From Ravibacter sp964559125 (GTDB lineage: Bacteria; Bacteroidota; Bacteroidia; Cytophagales; Spirosomataceae), in assembly GCA_964559125.1 (NCBI GenBank), contig CAZLGW010000025.1, positions 1 to 64,000 of the forward strand: DNA of 64,000 nt. Reading direction: 5' to 3'. Numbering within the stretch: position 1 is the stretch's first letter; every line of letters begins with the position of its first letter. The notes below the pieces were generated by a model. It did no database searches. It was not told where the DNA came from and saw nothing but the letters and a program-made list of their open reading frames with translations. This document shows positions 36,016 through 44,732 of the stretch, piece after piece. A program made the position numbers and the translations under genes.

Positions 36016-37482
36016 ATGCCGGTATTAACTCTAAGACAGGCCGTCAGGTTCTTCCTGTGCCTGGTAATGGCAGGCACGATGTGCTTGCCCGGATCGTTTG
36101 CAAACGCACAGCAGAGGCAATTGAAGGCAGGCGCTGCTATAGTCGACATTACCCCGCCTTTGGGATTGGGCATTGTCGGTAATTTTACTATTCCTCCCGC
36201 CACTCATATTCATGATCCGCTGCATGCCCGCTGCCTGGTGCTCGACGATGGAACAAACAGGCTCGTTTTCGTAATTGCCGATAATTGCGGCATCGTCCAG
36301 GAATTGCTTGACCACGCTAAGAAGCTGATCACCGCCGAAACAGGTATCCCCGCCGAGAATGTGCTGATGTCAGGCACGCATACCCACTCTGCTGTCGATG
36401 CGGGCGTTGACTTAGGGTTGAGGAAGATGGGCAGCAAAGAGTTGAAATTCGAGGACTATCATCTTTTCCTGGCGCGGCGCATGGCAGATGCCGTCCGGAT
36501 AGCAATCAATAACCTGGAACCGGCGCGTCTGGGCTGGGGAAGCGGCAGCGTACCGCAGCATGTTTTTAACAGGCGGTGGAAGCTGAAGGAAAAGATAGCC
36601 AGCCCGTTTGGAGAAATGGACCAGGTACAGTTCAATCCCGGCCTCAATAATCCCAACAAGATAGAACCAGCCGGCGGCACCGACCCGGAGGTTGTTTTTT
36701 TATCGGTCCAATCGGCGGGTGGACGTCCCATTGCCCTGTTGGCCAATTACTCCCTGCACTATGTAGGCGGGGTTCCGACCGGGCATATATCGGCAGATTA
36801 CTTTGCTATTTTCGCCGAAAAGATCAAAGAGAAATTAGAACAGCAGACCGGCGACGCACCTGCTTTTGTAGGCTTTATGACCAACGGGACTTCCGGCGAT
36901 GTCAACAATGTTAATTTTCGCGGCCCGCTCACAAGTCATCCACCGTATGAAAAGATGAACATAGTGGCGGACGATGTAGCCAGGGAGGTGCTTCGGGCTT
37001 ACCGTGAAGTCACCTACAAAAGCGATATTTCACTTAAAGCCGCCCATACTTACCTGCCGGTGGCGGTCAGGAAGCCTTCTCAGAAGATCTATGAGCGGTC
37101 GATCGGGGTGAAAAACAGCCCGGAAGGGACGAAGTTCGGTCATTCGCTGGAAAGGGTCTTCGCCGACCGCGCCATCCATATTTACGAAAACTGGCCTGCG
37201 CAATTAGAAGTCCCGCTGCAGGTTTTTCGCATCGGAGATCTCGGCGTAACTGCGATCCCGTTTGAAGTTTTTACCGAAACGGGGCTTGATCTCAAAAAAA
37301 GGGCGCCTTTTTCGAAAGCTTTTACCATTTCGTTAGCCAATGGGGCTTTCGGCTACTTGCCGACGCCGGCACAGCATGGGCTGGGCGGCTACGAAACATG
37401 GCTTACCGTAACCAAAGTGGAAGAGAAGGCCTCGGAAAAGATAACGCAGGAGATCATGAAGCTGTTTGAGAAGGTGAAATAG
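36016..37482 (+). CDS. Neutral-ceramidase-like exported protein 6 (canonical His)
   Basis: 488 residues with a signal peptide (FFLCLVMAGTMCLPGSFANA). It is more like gene 1 than like genes 2-5: metal motif SGTHTHSA, second His kept in NYSLHYVGG, GHISADYFA after it, Glu in IPFEVF, Tyr in GYLPTP. The catalytic-Ser segment reads SGDVNNVNF, with Asn where Ser is expected, as in gene 1. So genes 1 and 6 keep all metal ligands but lack the Ser, while genes 2-5 lose one ligand. It follows gene 5 by 46 bases. Confidence 0.78.
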   Translation: MPVLTLRQAVRFFLCLVMAGTMCLPGSFANAQQRQLKAGAAIVDITPPLGLGIVGNFTIPPATHIHDPLHARCLVLDDGTNRLVFVIADNCGIVQELLDHAKKLITAETGIPAENVLMSGTHTHSAVDAGVDLGLRKMGSKELKFEDYHLFLARRMADAVRIAINNLEPARLGWGSGSVPQHVFNRRWKLKEKIASPFGEMDQVQFNPGLNNPNKIEPAGGTDPEVVFLSVQSAGGRPIALLANYSLHYVGGVPTGHISADYFAIFAEKIKEKLEQQTGDAPAFVGFMTNGTSGDVNNVNFRGPLTSHPPYEKMNIVADDVAREVLRAYREVTYKSDISLKAAHTYLPVAVRKPSQKIYERSIGVKNSPEGTKFGHSLERVFADRAIHIYENWPAQLEVPLQVFRIGDLGVTAIPFEVFTETGLDLKKRAPFSKAFTISLANGAFGYLPTPAQHGLGGYETWLTVTKVEEKASEKITQEIMKLFEKVK

Positions 37483-37550
37483 CTGTTAGCGACCTGGTGA
37501 ATAATTAATAATCTCATTGTCAATAAATTAATATCATTGTGCGTGTTAAA

Positions 37551-40500
37551 ATGCCTGTAGGTAAATCCTGCGCAGTAATCGTATTGTCTTTTTTATTGCC
37601 CCTTCATGCCTGCCGTGATGCGGGAACGCAAACCTCGAAGGAAGGATCTGTACCGCCTTCCGAAGCCTTGTCTACTTTCGAGCTTGAGCCCGGTTTCCAG
37701 ATCGAACTGTTAGCCAGCGAGCCCCTGGTGGCAAGCCCGGTAGATATGGAGATCGATGAATACGGACGGTTATATGTGGTGGAAATGCCGGGTTATCCGC
37801 TCGATAAAAGCGGTACGGGCAGGATCAGGCTTTTAAGCGATACGGACGGTGACGGCGTAATGGACAAAAGCGTTGTTTTCGCCGATAAGCTCACTTTGCC
37901 CAATGGTATTCTGAGGTGGAAAAAAGGCGTGATCGTAACCGATGCCCCGGATGTGATCTACCTCGAAGATACCGACGGCGACGGGAAGGCCGATATCCGC
38001 GAGCGGTTGCTTACCGGCTTCTCGTTGTCTAACCCGCATGTCAATGTGAACAATCCCATATACGGGCTCGACAACTGGATCTACCTGTCTCACCTGGGTG
38101 CGATTGGTACGCGCAAATACGGTAAAGAATTCGGAGATACCGGCAGTGAAGTGCATTTTGTGGATAGGCCCGACCTGCCGCAACTGGCCAAAAATGCGAA
38201 CAGTAACAACGTTCGGTTCAGGCCCGATTCCTATGAGCTGGAACTGGCTTCTTCCAGGAGCCAGTTTGGGCATACTTTCGACAGGTGGGGAAATCACCTG
38301 CTCACCCATAACCAGAATCATATCTATCACGAGGTGATCGCGGCCCGTTACCTGGCGCGAAACCCTACCTTGCAGGTGCCGGGCGCCACCGAATCCATAT
38401 CCGACCACGGGAATGCCACCGAAGTTTTCCAGATCACGACCAATCCCGACAGGCAGTTGTTTACGCCTGTGGGTGTCACCACGGCATCAAGCGGTATTAC
38501 AGCCTACCTCGGGGGCTTGTTCCCGCCGCCTTATGACGGCAACGTGACTTTTGTGGCCGAGTCTGTCAGCAACCTGGTCCATGTCGACATACTCAAGCCG
38601 AAGGGAGCCACTTTTACAGCAGGCAGGCAGCATCCCGACCGGGAGTTCCTGGCCTCTACAGATTCGTGGTCGAGACCGGTCAATATGTACATAGGGCCGG
38701 ACGGCGCCCTGTACGTGCTGGATTACTACCGCCGTATCATCGAGCACCCGGAATGGATGTCGGATGAGGCGGTGGAAGCCGGCGGGCTGTACGACGGGCA
38801 CGATATGGGGAGGATCTACCGGATCACCCCGACCGGGACAGGGAAGCCCGACTGGACCAAGGGCTTATCGCTTGGCGATGCCGGCGGAAAGGAGCTGGTA
38901 GCGCTCCTGGGCGATAAAAATATCTGGTGGAGGCAAAATGCGCAGCGGCTGCTGGTCGACAGGAAAGACAGCTCCGTACTGCCGGCGCTGAAGGAAATGG
39001 CGCTCGACAGTGATCCGGCCCGGAGCCTGGGCAGGCTTCATGCCCTGTGGACTTTACAGGGACTGGGAGGACTGGAGGTATCGCTGATAGAAAATGCGCT
39101 GACGGCTTCGGAGCCGGGCATCAGGGAAAATGCGATCCGGCTGGCCGAGCTCCACCTGCAGCAGGAACCTGGCTTGTCAGCAGCACTGGTCCGGCTGGAA
39201 AAAGATCCGGATGCGAAGGTCCGCTTCCAATTGCTCTGCACACTCGGCTTTGTAAAGACACCCGAGGCAGCAAATGTAAGACGTAACCTTCTTTTCCGAG
39301 ATCTTGAGGACGAATGGGTACAAATCGCAGCCCTGTCGGCAGATTCTTCCCAGACAATACCGCTGCTGAAGGAAGTGCTGGCGAAATATGATGAGCGCAA
39401 GCCTGCCTACGGCTCGCTGGTAAGGCGGCTTGCAGCGATGGTAGGTGCGGGAAAAGATGCGCCCGAACTGCATGAGCTTGTGACCAGGGCTGTTGCGCCC
39501 GGGGGCGGAGAACGTGAAGCTTCAGTGCTCAATGGTTTGTCAGAGGGTTTCCGGAGAAGAAAAGATACGCTGAATATTCTCGTGAAGGAGCAGCCGGCGC
39601 TGCTCGAAGCAGTGACCACTCACCGGTCCAACAGCGTGAGAAAGGCTGCATTGGGGTTGTTAAGAACGGGAAGGCAGATTAGCCCTGAACTGCTGGGCAG
39701 AAATATAGAGAATGCGAAGCAGATGATACGCAACGGCAGCCTGCCTGTAGAGCAGCGGAGCATAGCGGTGGGGATCCTCGGGCTGGATAAAGATCTCTCC
39801 GGTCAGTCCGGCTTTCTGAAAGAGCTGCTCGGGCCGAAGGAAGAGCCGGAGGTACAGGTGGAAGCGATCCGCATCCTGGATAAAATTCCGGGCGCTGAGA
39901 CAGGGGCCTATATCCTGTCAAAATGGGAGGCGCTTACCCCAACGGTCAGGGATGCTGCGCTGGATTTGTTTATAGCCGATAAAGAAAGAGTGCCTTTGCT
40001 GCTTGATGCCATTGAAAAAGAAAAAGTACAGGCATCAGGACTGGGCTATCTGCGTGGTGTACGCCTGATGAGCAATTCGGACGACGCTTTGAGAAACCGG
40101 GCCCGGAAGCTGCTTGCCGGGGGAGAAAACAAGGAAAAGGCGATAGCGGCTTACAGGCAGTCGCTGGAGTTGAAGGGAGATGTAGAAAAGGGCAGGGGCG
40201 TTTTTGTGCAGCATTGCTCCATTTGTCACCAGGTACGCGGTGAAATGGGCGTGGTATTCGGCCCCGACCTCGGTACGGTGCACAACTGGCTGCCGAAAGA
40301 TCTGCTGGCCAACATCCTGGATCCGGCGTTGTCGATGGCCCCCGGCTTTGATTACTGGCTGGTAGAGCTCAACGACGGTGAAAGCCTACAGGGGACGATC
40401 GCGACCGAAACAGCCTCGGCGATCACGTTCAGGCTGGCCCCTGGAGTAGATCGTACCGTCAATCGCCAGGAAATAAAATCCATCCAGACGCTGCCGATGT

Positions 40501-40586
40501 CGCCTATGCCCGGCTTTGCGGATCAGATAGAGCACCAGGAAATGGCTGACCTGATCGCCTTTCTGAGGAATAGCAGGATGGAATGA
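37551..40586 (+). CDS. Haem-binding lipoprotein 2: beta-propeller, HEAT repeats, cytochrome c domain
   Basis: 1011 residues from the ATG at 37551 (a GTG four codons earlier is possible). Lipoprotein signal VIVLSFLLPLHAC. N-terminal beta-propeller of the putative membrane-bound dehydrogenase type (LEPGFQIELLASEPLVASPVDMEID, DTDGDGVMDKSV, DTDGDGKADIRERL), HEAT-like helices in the middle, C-terminal cytochrome c with CSICH (about 889-893) and candidate distal Met in SPMPGF. The CxxCH lies the same 118 residues from the end as in the left-arm paralogue, so the architecture is fully shared. It lies within the ceramidase-like operon (68 bases after gene 6) and probably passes electrons from a substrate oxidation; the substrate is unknown. 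Confidence 0.85.
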   Translation: MPVGKSCAVIVLSFLLPLHACRDAGTQTSKEGSVPPSEALSTFELEPGFQIELLASEPLVASPVDMEIDEYGRLYVVEMPGYPLDKSGTGRIRLLSDTDGDGVMDKSVVFADKLTLPNGILRWKKGVIVTDAPDVIYLEDTDGDGKADIRERLLTGFSLSNPHVNVNNPIYGLDNWIYLSHLGAIGTRKYGKEFGDTGSEVHFVDRPDLPQLAKNANSNNVRFRPDSYELELASSRSQFGHTFDRWGNHLLTHNQNHIYHEVIAARYLARNPTLQVPGATESISDHGNATEVFQITTNPDRQLFTPVGVTTASSGITAYLGGLFPPPYDGNVTFVAESVSNLVHVDILKPKGATFTAGRQHPDREFLASTDSWSRPVNMYIGPDGALYVLDYYRRIIEHPEWMSDEAVEAGGLYDGHDMGRIYRITPTGTGKPDWTKGLSLGDAGGKELVALLGDKNIWWRQNAQRLLVDRKDSSVLPALKEMALDSDPARSLGRLHALWTLQGLGGLEVSLIENALTASEPGIRENAIRLAELHLQQEPGLSAALVRLEKDPDAKVRFQLLCTLGFVKTPEAANVRRNLLFRDLEDEWVQIAALSADSSQTIPLLKEVLAKYDERKPAYGSLVRRLAAMVGAGKDAPELHELVTRAVAPGGGEREASVLNGLSEGFRRRKDTLNILVKEQPALLEAVTTHRSNSVRKAALGLLRTGRQISPELLGRNIENAKQMIRNGSLPVEQRSIAVGILGLDKDLSGQSGFLKELLGPKEEPEVQVEAIRILDKIPGAETGAYILSKWEALTPTVRDAALDLFIADKERVPLLLDAIEKEKVQASGLGYLRGVRLMSNSDDALRNRARKLLAGGENKEKAIAAYRQSLELKGDVEKGRGVFVQHCSICHQVRGEMGVVFGPDLGTVHNWLPKDLLANILDPALSMAPGFDYWLVELNDGESLQGTIATETASAITFRLAPGVDRTVNRQEIKSIQTLPMSPMPGFADQIEHQEMADLIAFLRNSRME

Positions 40587-40613
40587 GAGTTGAAAGCTAA
40601 AAAAGACATTAAT

Positions 40614-41528
40614 ATGAACAGAAAAACATTTCTCAAGACCGGGTTGCTTGCCGGCGGGGCATTACTCACAGGCGGCTCAAAAGCCTTCTCAGCTGAACCC
40701 GTAGCAAAGGCTTCGCCGTTTAAAATGAAATTTTCGCCCGAATTCGGGATTTTTGCGGATGTGGCCGGGAAAGATGTGGTCGATCAGATCAAGTGGGGCT
40801 ATGACAACGGCTTCAGGGCCTGGGAGAATACCTACCTGATCAGGAGGCCGGTAGAGGAGCAGGAGAGGATCAGCCAGGCGGTTCAGAAGCTTGGCATGGA
40901 ATTCGGGCAGTTTGTAGGGGTGTTTTCTTTTGATAAGGCAACTTTCGCGGGCCGGGACAAGGACGCGCGTGAGAAGGTTCTGGCCGATATGCGGGCTTCA
41001 GTAGAGGTAGCCAAACGCATGAATACCAAAATAGTCCATAACGTGCTGGGCAAGGCCGATCCCAACCTTCCCTGGGATTTCCAGATGGCCAATGCAATAG
41101 AACTTCTGAAGAGGGCTGCCGATATCTATGAGCCGCATGGGATCGTGATGGTCATGGAATCGATGAACCATAAGATCAACCATGCCGGCATGTTCCTTCA
41201 TACCATTCCCCAGGCATATGCCCTGGCAAAGGGCGCCGGCAGTCCCAGCGTGAAGGTACTGTTCGATTTTTACCACGTGCAGATACAGGAAGGCAACATT
41301 ATTCCCACGCTGGATTATGCATGGGACGAGATCGCCTACTTCCAGATCGGGGATACGCCCGGGCGGAATGAGCCCACTTCCGGCGAGGTAAACTTTAAGA
41401 ACGTACTTCAGCATGTGTACGATAAAGGTTACCGCGGGTTTGTCGGCATGGAGCACGGCACGAGCAAGCCGGGCGCAGAGGGCGAACTTCTGACGCTGGA
41501 AGCATACCGCAGTATCGACCCCCGTTAA
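40614..41528 (+). CDS. Exported sugar-phosphate-isomerase/hydroxypyruvate-isomerase-like TIM barrel
   Basis: 304 residues from the ATG at 40614 (an in-frame TTG at 40590 adds eight residues overlapping no motif). N-terminus NRKTFLKTGLLAGGALLTGG resembles a Tat-type signal although the second Arg is Lys. The rest is a xylose-isomerase-like TIM barrel: metal ligands are visible as Glu in VMESMN, Asp in LFDFYHVQ, and Glu in GMEHG, with FQIGDTPGRNEP typical of the hydroxypyruvate isomerase group. Reaction probably an aldose-ketose isomerisation or C3/C2 epimerisation of a sugar or keto-sugar. Last gene of the right arm, 28 bases after the haem lipoprotein. Confidence 0.8.
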   Translation: MNRKTFLKTGLLAGGALLTGGSKAFSAEPVAKASPFKMKFSPEFGIFADVAGKDVVDQIKWGYDNGFRAWENTYLIRRPVEEQERISQAVQKLGMEFGQFVGVFSFDKATFAGRDKDAREKVLADMRASVEVAKRMNTKIVHNVLGKADPNLPWDFQMANAIELLKRAADIYEPHGIVMVMESMNHKINHAGMFLHTIPQAYALAKGAGSPSVKVLFDFYHVQIQEGNIIPTLDYAWDEIAYFQIGDTPGRNEPTSGEVNFKNVLQHVYDKGYRGFVGMEHGTSKPGAEGELLTLEAYRSIDPR

Positions 41529-41572
41529 GAGCCGGGGCTGCCCCCTTTTAAACCTTATATGCCGGAAAGTCG

Positions 41573-42256
41573 TTACGCGCTCGCAGAAACAGGCAGGGAA
41601 TCTCTCTGCAGCCTGTCCTTCAGCTCCAGCACGTTGGTGACTTTCAGTTTTTTGAATATTTTCGCCTTAATAGTACTGATCGTAGAGATCCGGCGGTTCA
41701 TCGTTTCTGCAATCCTGGTGACGCTCATTCCCTGTGTAAGGTAACCGGCCACTATCTCTTCGTTTTTCGAGAGCCTGTTTTTCGCATGGTTGATCACTTC
41801 CGATTCATGATTGAGATATTCCCAGACAATCTCGTTACTGATGTACTTTTTCCCGCAAAGGATGGTATTAAGACATAACCGGAGTTCGGAAACGTCGAAG
41901 TCGGCCACGAGGTACCCGAAAACGCCCAGGTTTAAAAGACGGGGGATCATTTTGAGGTCATCGCGGTAGCCGTAGATGATAATTCTCGCAGACGGGTATT
42001 CGATGTTCAGTTCCGCAATCTGCTGCACCCTGCTTTTGTCTCTCTCTCTTTCCAGGCCTATCAGAATAATACCCGGATCCTGACCTCCGGTCAGCGACGT
42101 CAGTTCTTCGATACTGCCCGCTTCAACGAGCGAGGAGCCTTCCCAGCTCTCTGTAAAAACCGTTGCCAATCCCTTTCGGAATATGGGCCGGGTCTCTACA
42201 ATGGCAATCTTTAATGCTATGGGGGGAATAGCATTTTCGTTTTTGTTTTTGTTCAT
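41573..42256 (-). CDS. LuxR/NarL-type regulator with degenerate receiver domain
   Basis: 227 residues: an N-terminal receiver-like domain (15-135) and a C-terminal LuxR helix-turn-helix (about 160-215, LSKNEEIVAGYLTQGMSVTRIAETMNRR). By alignment with NarL-type regulators, the acidic pair reads E21-T22, the phosphoacceptor Asp is Gly67 (ILIGL), the switch Thr is Gly96 and the conserved Lys is Ala118 (GYLVAD). It therefore cannot work by ordinary Asp phosphorylation. No histidine kinase is nearby. It converges on the right arm and could be unrelated to it. Start ATG at 42256 is the only plausible one. Confidence 0.85.
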   Translation of the reverse strand: MNKNKNENAIPPIALKIAIVETRPIFRKGLATVFTESWEGSSLVEAGSIEELTSLTGGQDPGIILIGLERERDKSRVQQIAELNIEYPSARIIIYGYRDDLKMIPRLLNLGVFGYLVADFDVSELRLCLNTILCGKKYISNEIVWEYLNHESEVINHAKNRLSKNEEIVAGYLTQGMSVTRIAETMNRRISTISTIKAKIFKKLKVTNVLELKDRLQRDSLPVSASA

Positions 42257-42491
42257 GTGTTACCTAATGTGTATAACAGTCTTTTCAGGAGCAAACTCTT
42301 CTTGGGGCACGTGTTTTTGAAATTCCCTGCAATATTAGGATAAATATAATAAAAAAAAGCGTAAATGGTTAGTACTTATCCAGATATGACAAATATCAGT
42401 TCTGCCGGCCTGTTCCCGGCAAAACTGAAAAGCAGAGCTTCCGCAGGTAATATACGCTACCCGGGAACAGACAGGAAATTATTCGCGAGGG

Positions 42492-43688
42492 TCAGTCTTC
42501 CGCCAGTGTTTTGGATATATTGATCCGGTAGATGCCGAGCGATGGAATTGCAGCTGCCAGTACACCGATAACCAGCGCTGCTGCCAGCAGGTAAAACTCT
42601 TCCGGGAGTATCGAAAAATTCCGGAAAGAATAGTTGAAATCACGTTCGGCAGTCTGGCTGAAAAGCCATAGCCCGAGCCGGCTCAGGGAAATACCGGCGA
42701 TAAAGCCCATTACAGCCAGGAGCAGCCCTTCGAAAAGCAACAGAAAGAAGAGCTTTGTACGGGTTGCACCCATAGACAGCAGCAGGGCCATTTCGTATTT
42801 TCTTTCCTTAAGAGAATTGTACAGGGAGACAAAAACGCTTACCCCTGCAATCAGCATGATCAGGATAGCCAGCGCCCTGAGCGTATCGATTCCCACTCCC
42901 AATAACTCGATCAGCCGGTTGATCTCGATACTGGGCAGCGCCGATTGCAATTTCGTATTTTCATTGATCATACGGGGCAGCGTCATTAGCGCCATGGGAT
43001 TCCTGAAGGTGACCAGGGCGCTCGTTACTTCTTTTTCATGCGCTTCCTCCCCCTCTTCCGTCTCGTGCTCATGGTCGGCATGAATATCCCACACGCTGCT
43101 GATATCGGTGAGAATAAGCTGGTCAAGCACCGATCCCGAAGGTTTGAATATGCCTTTTACCGTATAAAGGTGGTTTCCGTGGGTCTCACCCTCTTTATCA
43201 AATCCGTGCGAGCCGGCGAAAGTGTCGCCGGGCTTCAGATCGCTTCCTTCAGCGACCTTATAGCCGATCGTCACTTCCATGGATTTGCTGAACAGGCTTC
43301 CGGTTTCCAGCTCTCCGCCGAAGTGCTCGGCGTATTTCCCGGTGGTGCCCACGATCCTGAAACCATGATAGTTATCGCCCATCGAGAGCGGGATGGCGGC
43401 CTTTACCATCGGGTTGCGGGCCAGTTTCTCGACTTCCGAGAGCGGAATATTGCCGGTAGGCGCGTCGATCTGGTAAACGGAAGATAAAATAAGCTGTAGC
43501 GGGCTCCCTTTCGCCCCCACTACCATATCTATGCCCCTCAGGTTTTTCCGGAACTGGTCCTCCAGCTGCTTATTCAGTAACAGCAGGAGCGATATGATAC
43601 CTATTCCCAGTGTAAGCAGCAGCGTACTCAGGAAACTATTGAGTTTTTTGTCTTTGAGATTGGCCCAGCTTAATTGTAAGAGATTCAT
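42492..43688 (-). CDS. FtsX/MacB-type ABC transporter permease
   Basis: 398 residues with the layout of LolC/MacB permeases: one membrane helix near the N-terminus (LSTLLLTLGIGIISLLLLLN), a large periplasmic domain, then three helices at the C-terminus (ALAILIMLIAGVSVFVSLYN, LFFLLLFEGLLLAVMGF, LLAAALVIGVLAAAIPS). The periplasmic part has a His/acid-rich stretch (IHADHEHETEEGEEAHEKE, about 210-230) that could bind metal. It follows the ABC ATPase gene by 48 bases on the same strand, forming a two-gene exporter or lipoprotein/peptide-release system. Confidence 0.88.
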   Translation of the reverse strand: MNLLQLSWANLKDKKLNSFLSTLLLTLGIGIISLLLLLNKQLEDQFRKNLRGIDMVVGAKGSPLQLILSSVYQIDAPTGNIPLSEVEKLARNPMVKAAIPLSMGDNYHGFRIVGTTGKYAEHFGGELETGSLFSKSMEVTIGYKVAEGSDLKPGDTFAGSHGFDKEGETHGNHLYTVKGIFKPSGSVLDQLILTDISSVWDIHADHEHETEEGEEAHEKEVTSALVTFRNPMALMTLPRMINENTKLQSALPSIEINRLIELLGVGIDTLRALAILIMLIAGVSVFVSLYNSLKERKYEMALLLSMGATRTKLFFLLLFEGLLLAVMGFIAGISLSRLGLWLFSQTAERDFNYSFRNFSILPEEFYLLAAALVIGVLAAAIPSLGIYRINISKTLAED

Positions 43689-43736
43689 TGTAATGTTAAG
43701 TTACTTATTATCAAGTGTATAGTTCGTTGTCGGGTG

Positions 43737-44521
43737 TCACAGCGAAACACGGTCTTCGAATGTATCCTTGAGCCGCTGGTCGTGCGTCACTACGATCAGG
43801 CTGGCGTNNNNNNNNNNNNNNNNNNNNNNNNNNNNNNNNNNNNNNNNNNNNNNNNNNNNNNNNNNNNNNNNNNNNNNNNNNNNNNNNNNNNNNNNNNNNN
43901 NNNNNNNTCTTCGAATGTATCCTTGAGCCGCTGGTCGTGCGTCACTACGATCAGGCTGGCGTTGATCTGGGCCGACTGTTCTTTCAGCAGGCGTATCACA
44001 CGGTCGCAGTTGATGTCGTCCAGGCTGGAAGTCGGCTCGTCGGCCAGGATGACAGACGGCGAATTCATCAGCGCACGCGCAATGCTGACGCGTTGCTGCT
44101 CGCCCTGGCTGAGCTGGAAGGTCTTCTTATGAAGGTGATCGGCAAAGCCCAGCTGTTCTGCCAGGTAGACGGCTTTTTGCCCGTCCGGTTTCTTTCCTGC
44201 CAGGTAATTGGATATCAGCAGGTTGTCTGAGACCGACAGGGCGTTTACAAAGTGTGCCCGCTGGTAAACGATACCGATCTGTCCCGCGCGGAGACGGGCC
44301 AGCCCGGAAGGGGAAAGAGAAGTAGCCTCCTCGTTGCCGATGCGGACCACTCCCTCATCCGGCTTCAGAAGCAGCGCCAGAAGATGAAGCAGGGTTGTTT
44401 TCCCTTTTCCGGATTGGCCGAGAATCAGCAGCGCCCGGCCGTCCGGACAGGTAATGTCGGGGAAATGAAATTTCTTTGCGGTATGATAGGAGTATTTCAG
44501 CCCTTGGGTTTCAAGCATCAC
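43737..44521 (-). CDS. ABC transporter ATP-binding protein (interrupted by assembly gap)
   Basis: ATPase partner of the FtsX-type permease. Walker A is LGQSGKGKTTLLH (about 34-46), the signature LSQGEQQRVSIARAL, Walker B VILADEPTSSLD, and the switch His in VVTHDQ. As written the frame runs into 100 N, but the 55 bases on each side of the gap are identical. Removing the N run and one copy (155 bases) leaves 630 bases, an exact 209-codon frame plus stop that ends THDQRLKDTFEDRVSL. That is a normal length for LolD/MacB-type ATPases, so the gene is probably intact in the organism. Confidence 0.88.
43753..43807. repeat. 55-base contig-end duplicate, left of gap
   Basis: Identical to 43908-43962 on the other side of the N run. 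It encodes the same end of the ABC ATPase twice, so it is almost certainly an uncollapsed contig overlap and not a biological repeat. Confidence 0.9.
43808..43907. other. 100-N assembly gap
   Basis: Exactly 100 N. This is a conventional placeholder length for a scaffold gap of unknown size. With the identical 55-base flanks, the true gap size is probably minus 55, that is, no sequence is missing. Confidence 0.97.
43908..43962. repeat. 55-base contig-end duplicate, right of gap
   Basis: Second copy of the 55-base sequence at 43753-43807. Merging the two copies restores an uninterrupted ABC ATPase frame. Confidence 0.9.
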
Positions 44522-44651
44522 GAATTGAAGTTAATTGATTCAAAAATAGTCAAAATAGGTAAGAGGCGGGACGGTTGGCATGACTTTTTAACTAAAAATG
44601 TGAGTAAATCCGGTAGTCTTTACTCATAGCGGGTGTAATGCGCTTGTGCTT

Positions 44652-44659
44652 TATATTTG
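44652..44659 (+). promoter_or_regulatory. Candidate -7 box TATATTTG
   Basis: Perfect match to the Bacteroidota -7 consensus TAnnTTTG, 73 bases before the start of the first barrel gene. No clear TTG -33 box at the usual spacing, so support is partial. Confidence 0.35.
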
Positions 44660-44732
44660 CGATACAATAGAGCTTAGGACTGCTTCGTTCTAGTCACAGA
44701 TTTTGCGTTCACATGTACATTATAAACAATTT

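Noticed and set aside
41534..41546. GGGG-CTG-CCCC hairpin after the TIM-barrel gene as a terminator
   Set aside because: Only four pairs and a short, interrupted T-run; too weak to list.
43753..43962. Direct repeats flanking the N run as target-site duplication of a mobile element
   Set aside because: 55 bases is far too long for a target-site duplication, and merging the copies restores an intact gene, so an assembly overlap explains it.
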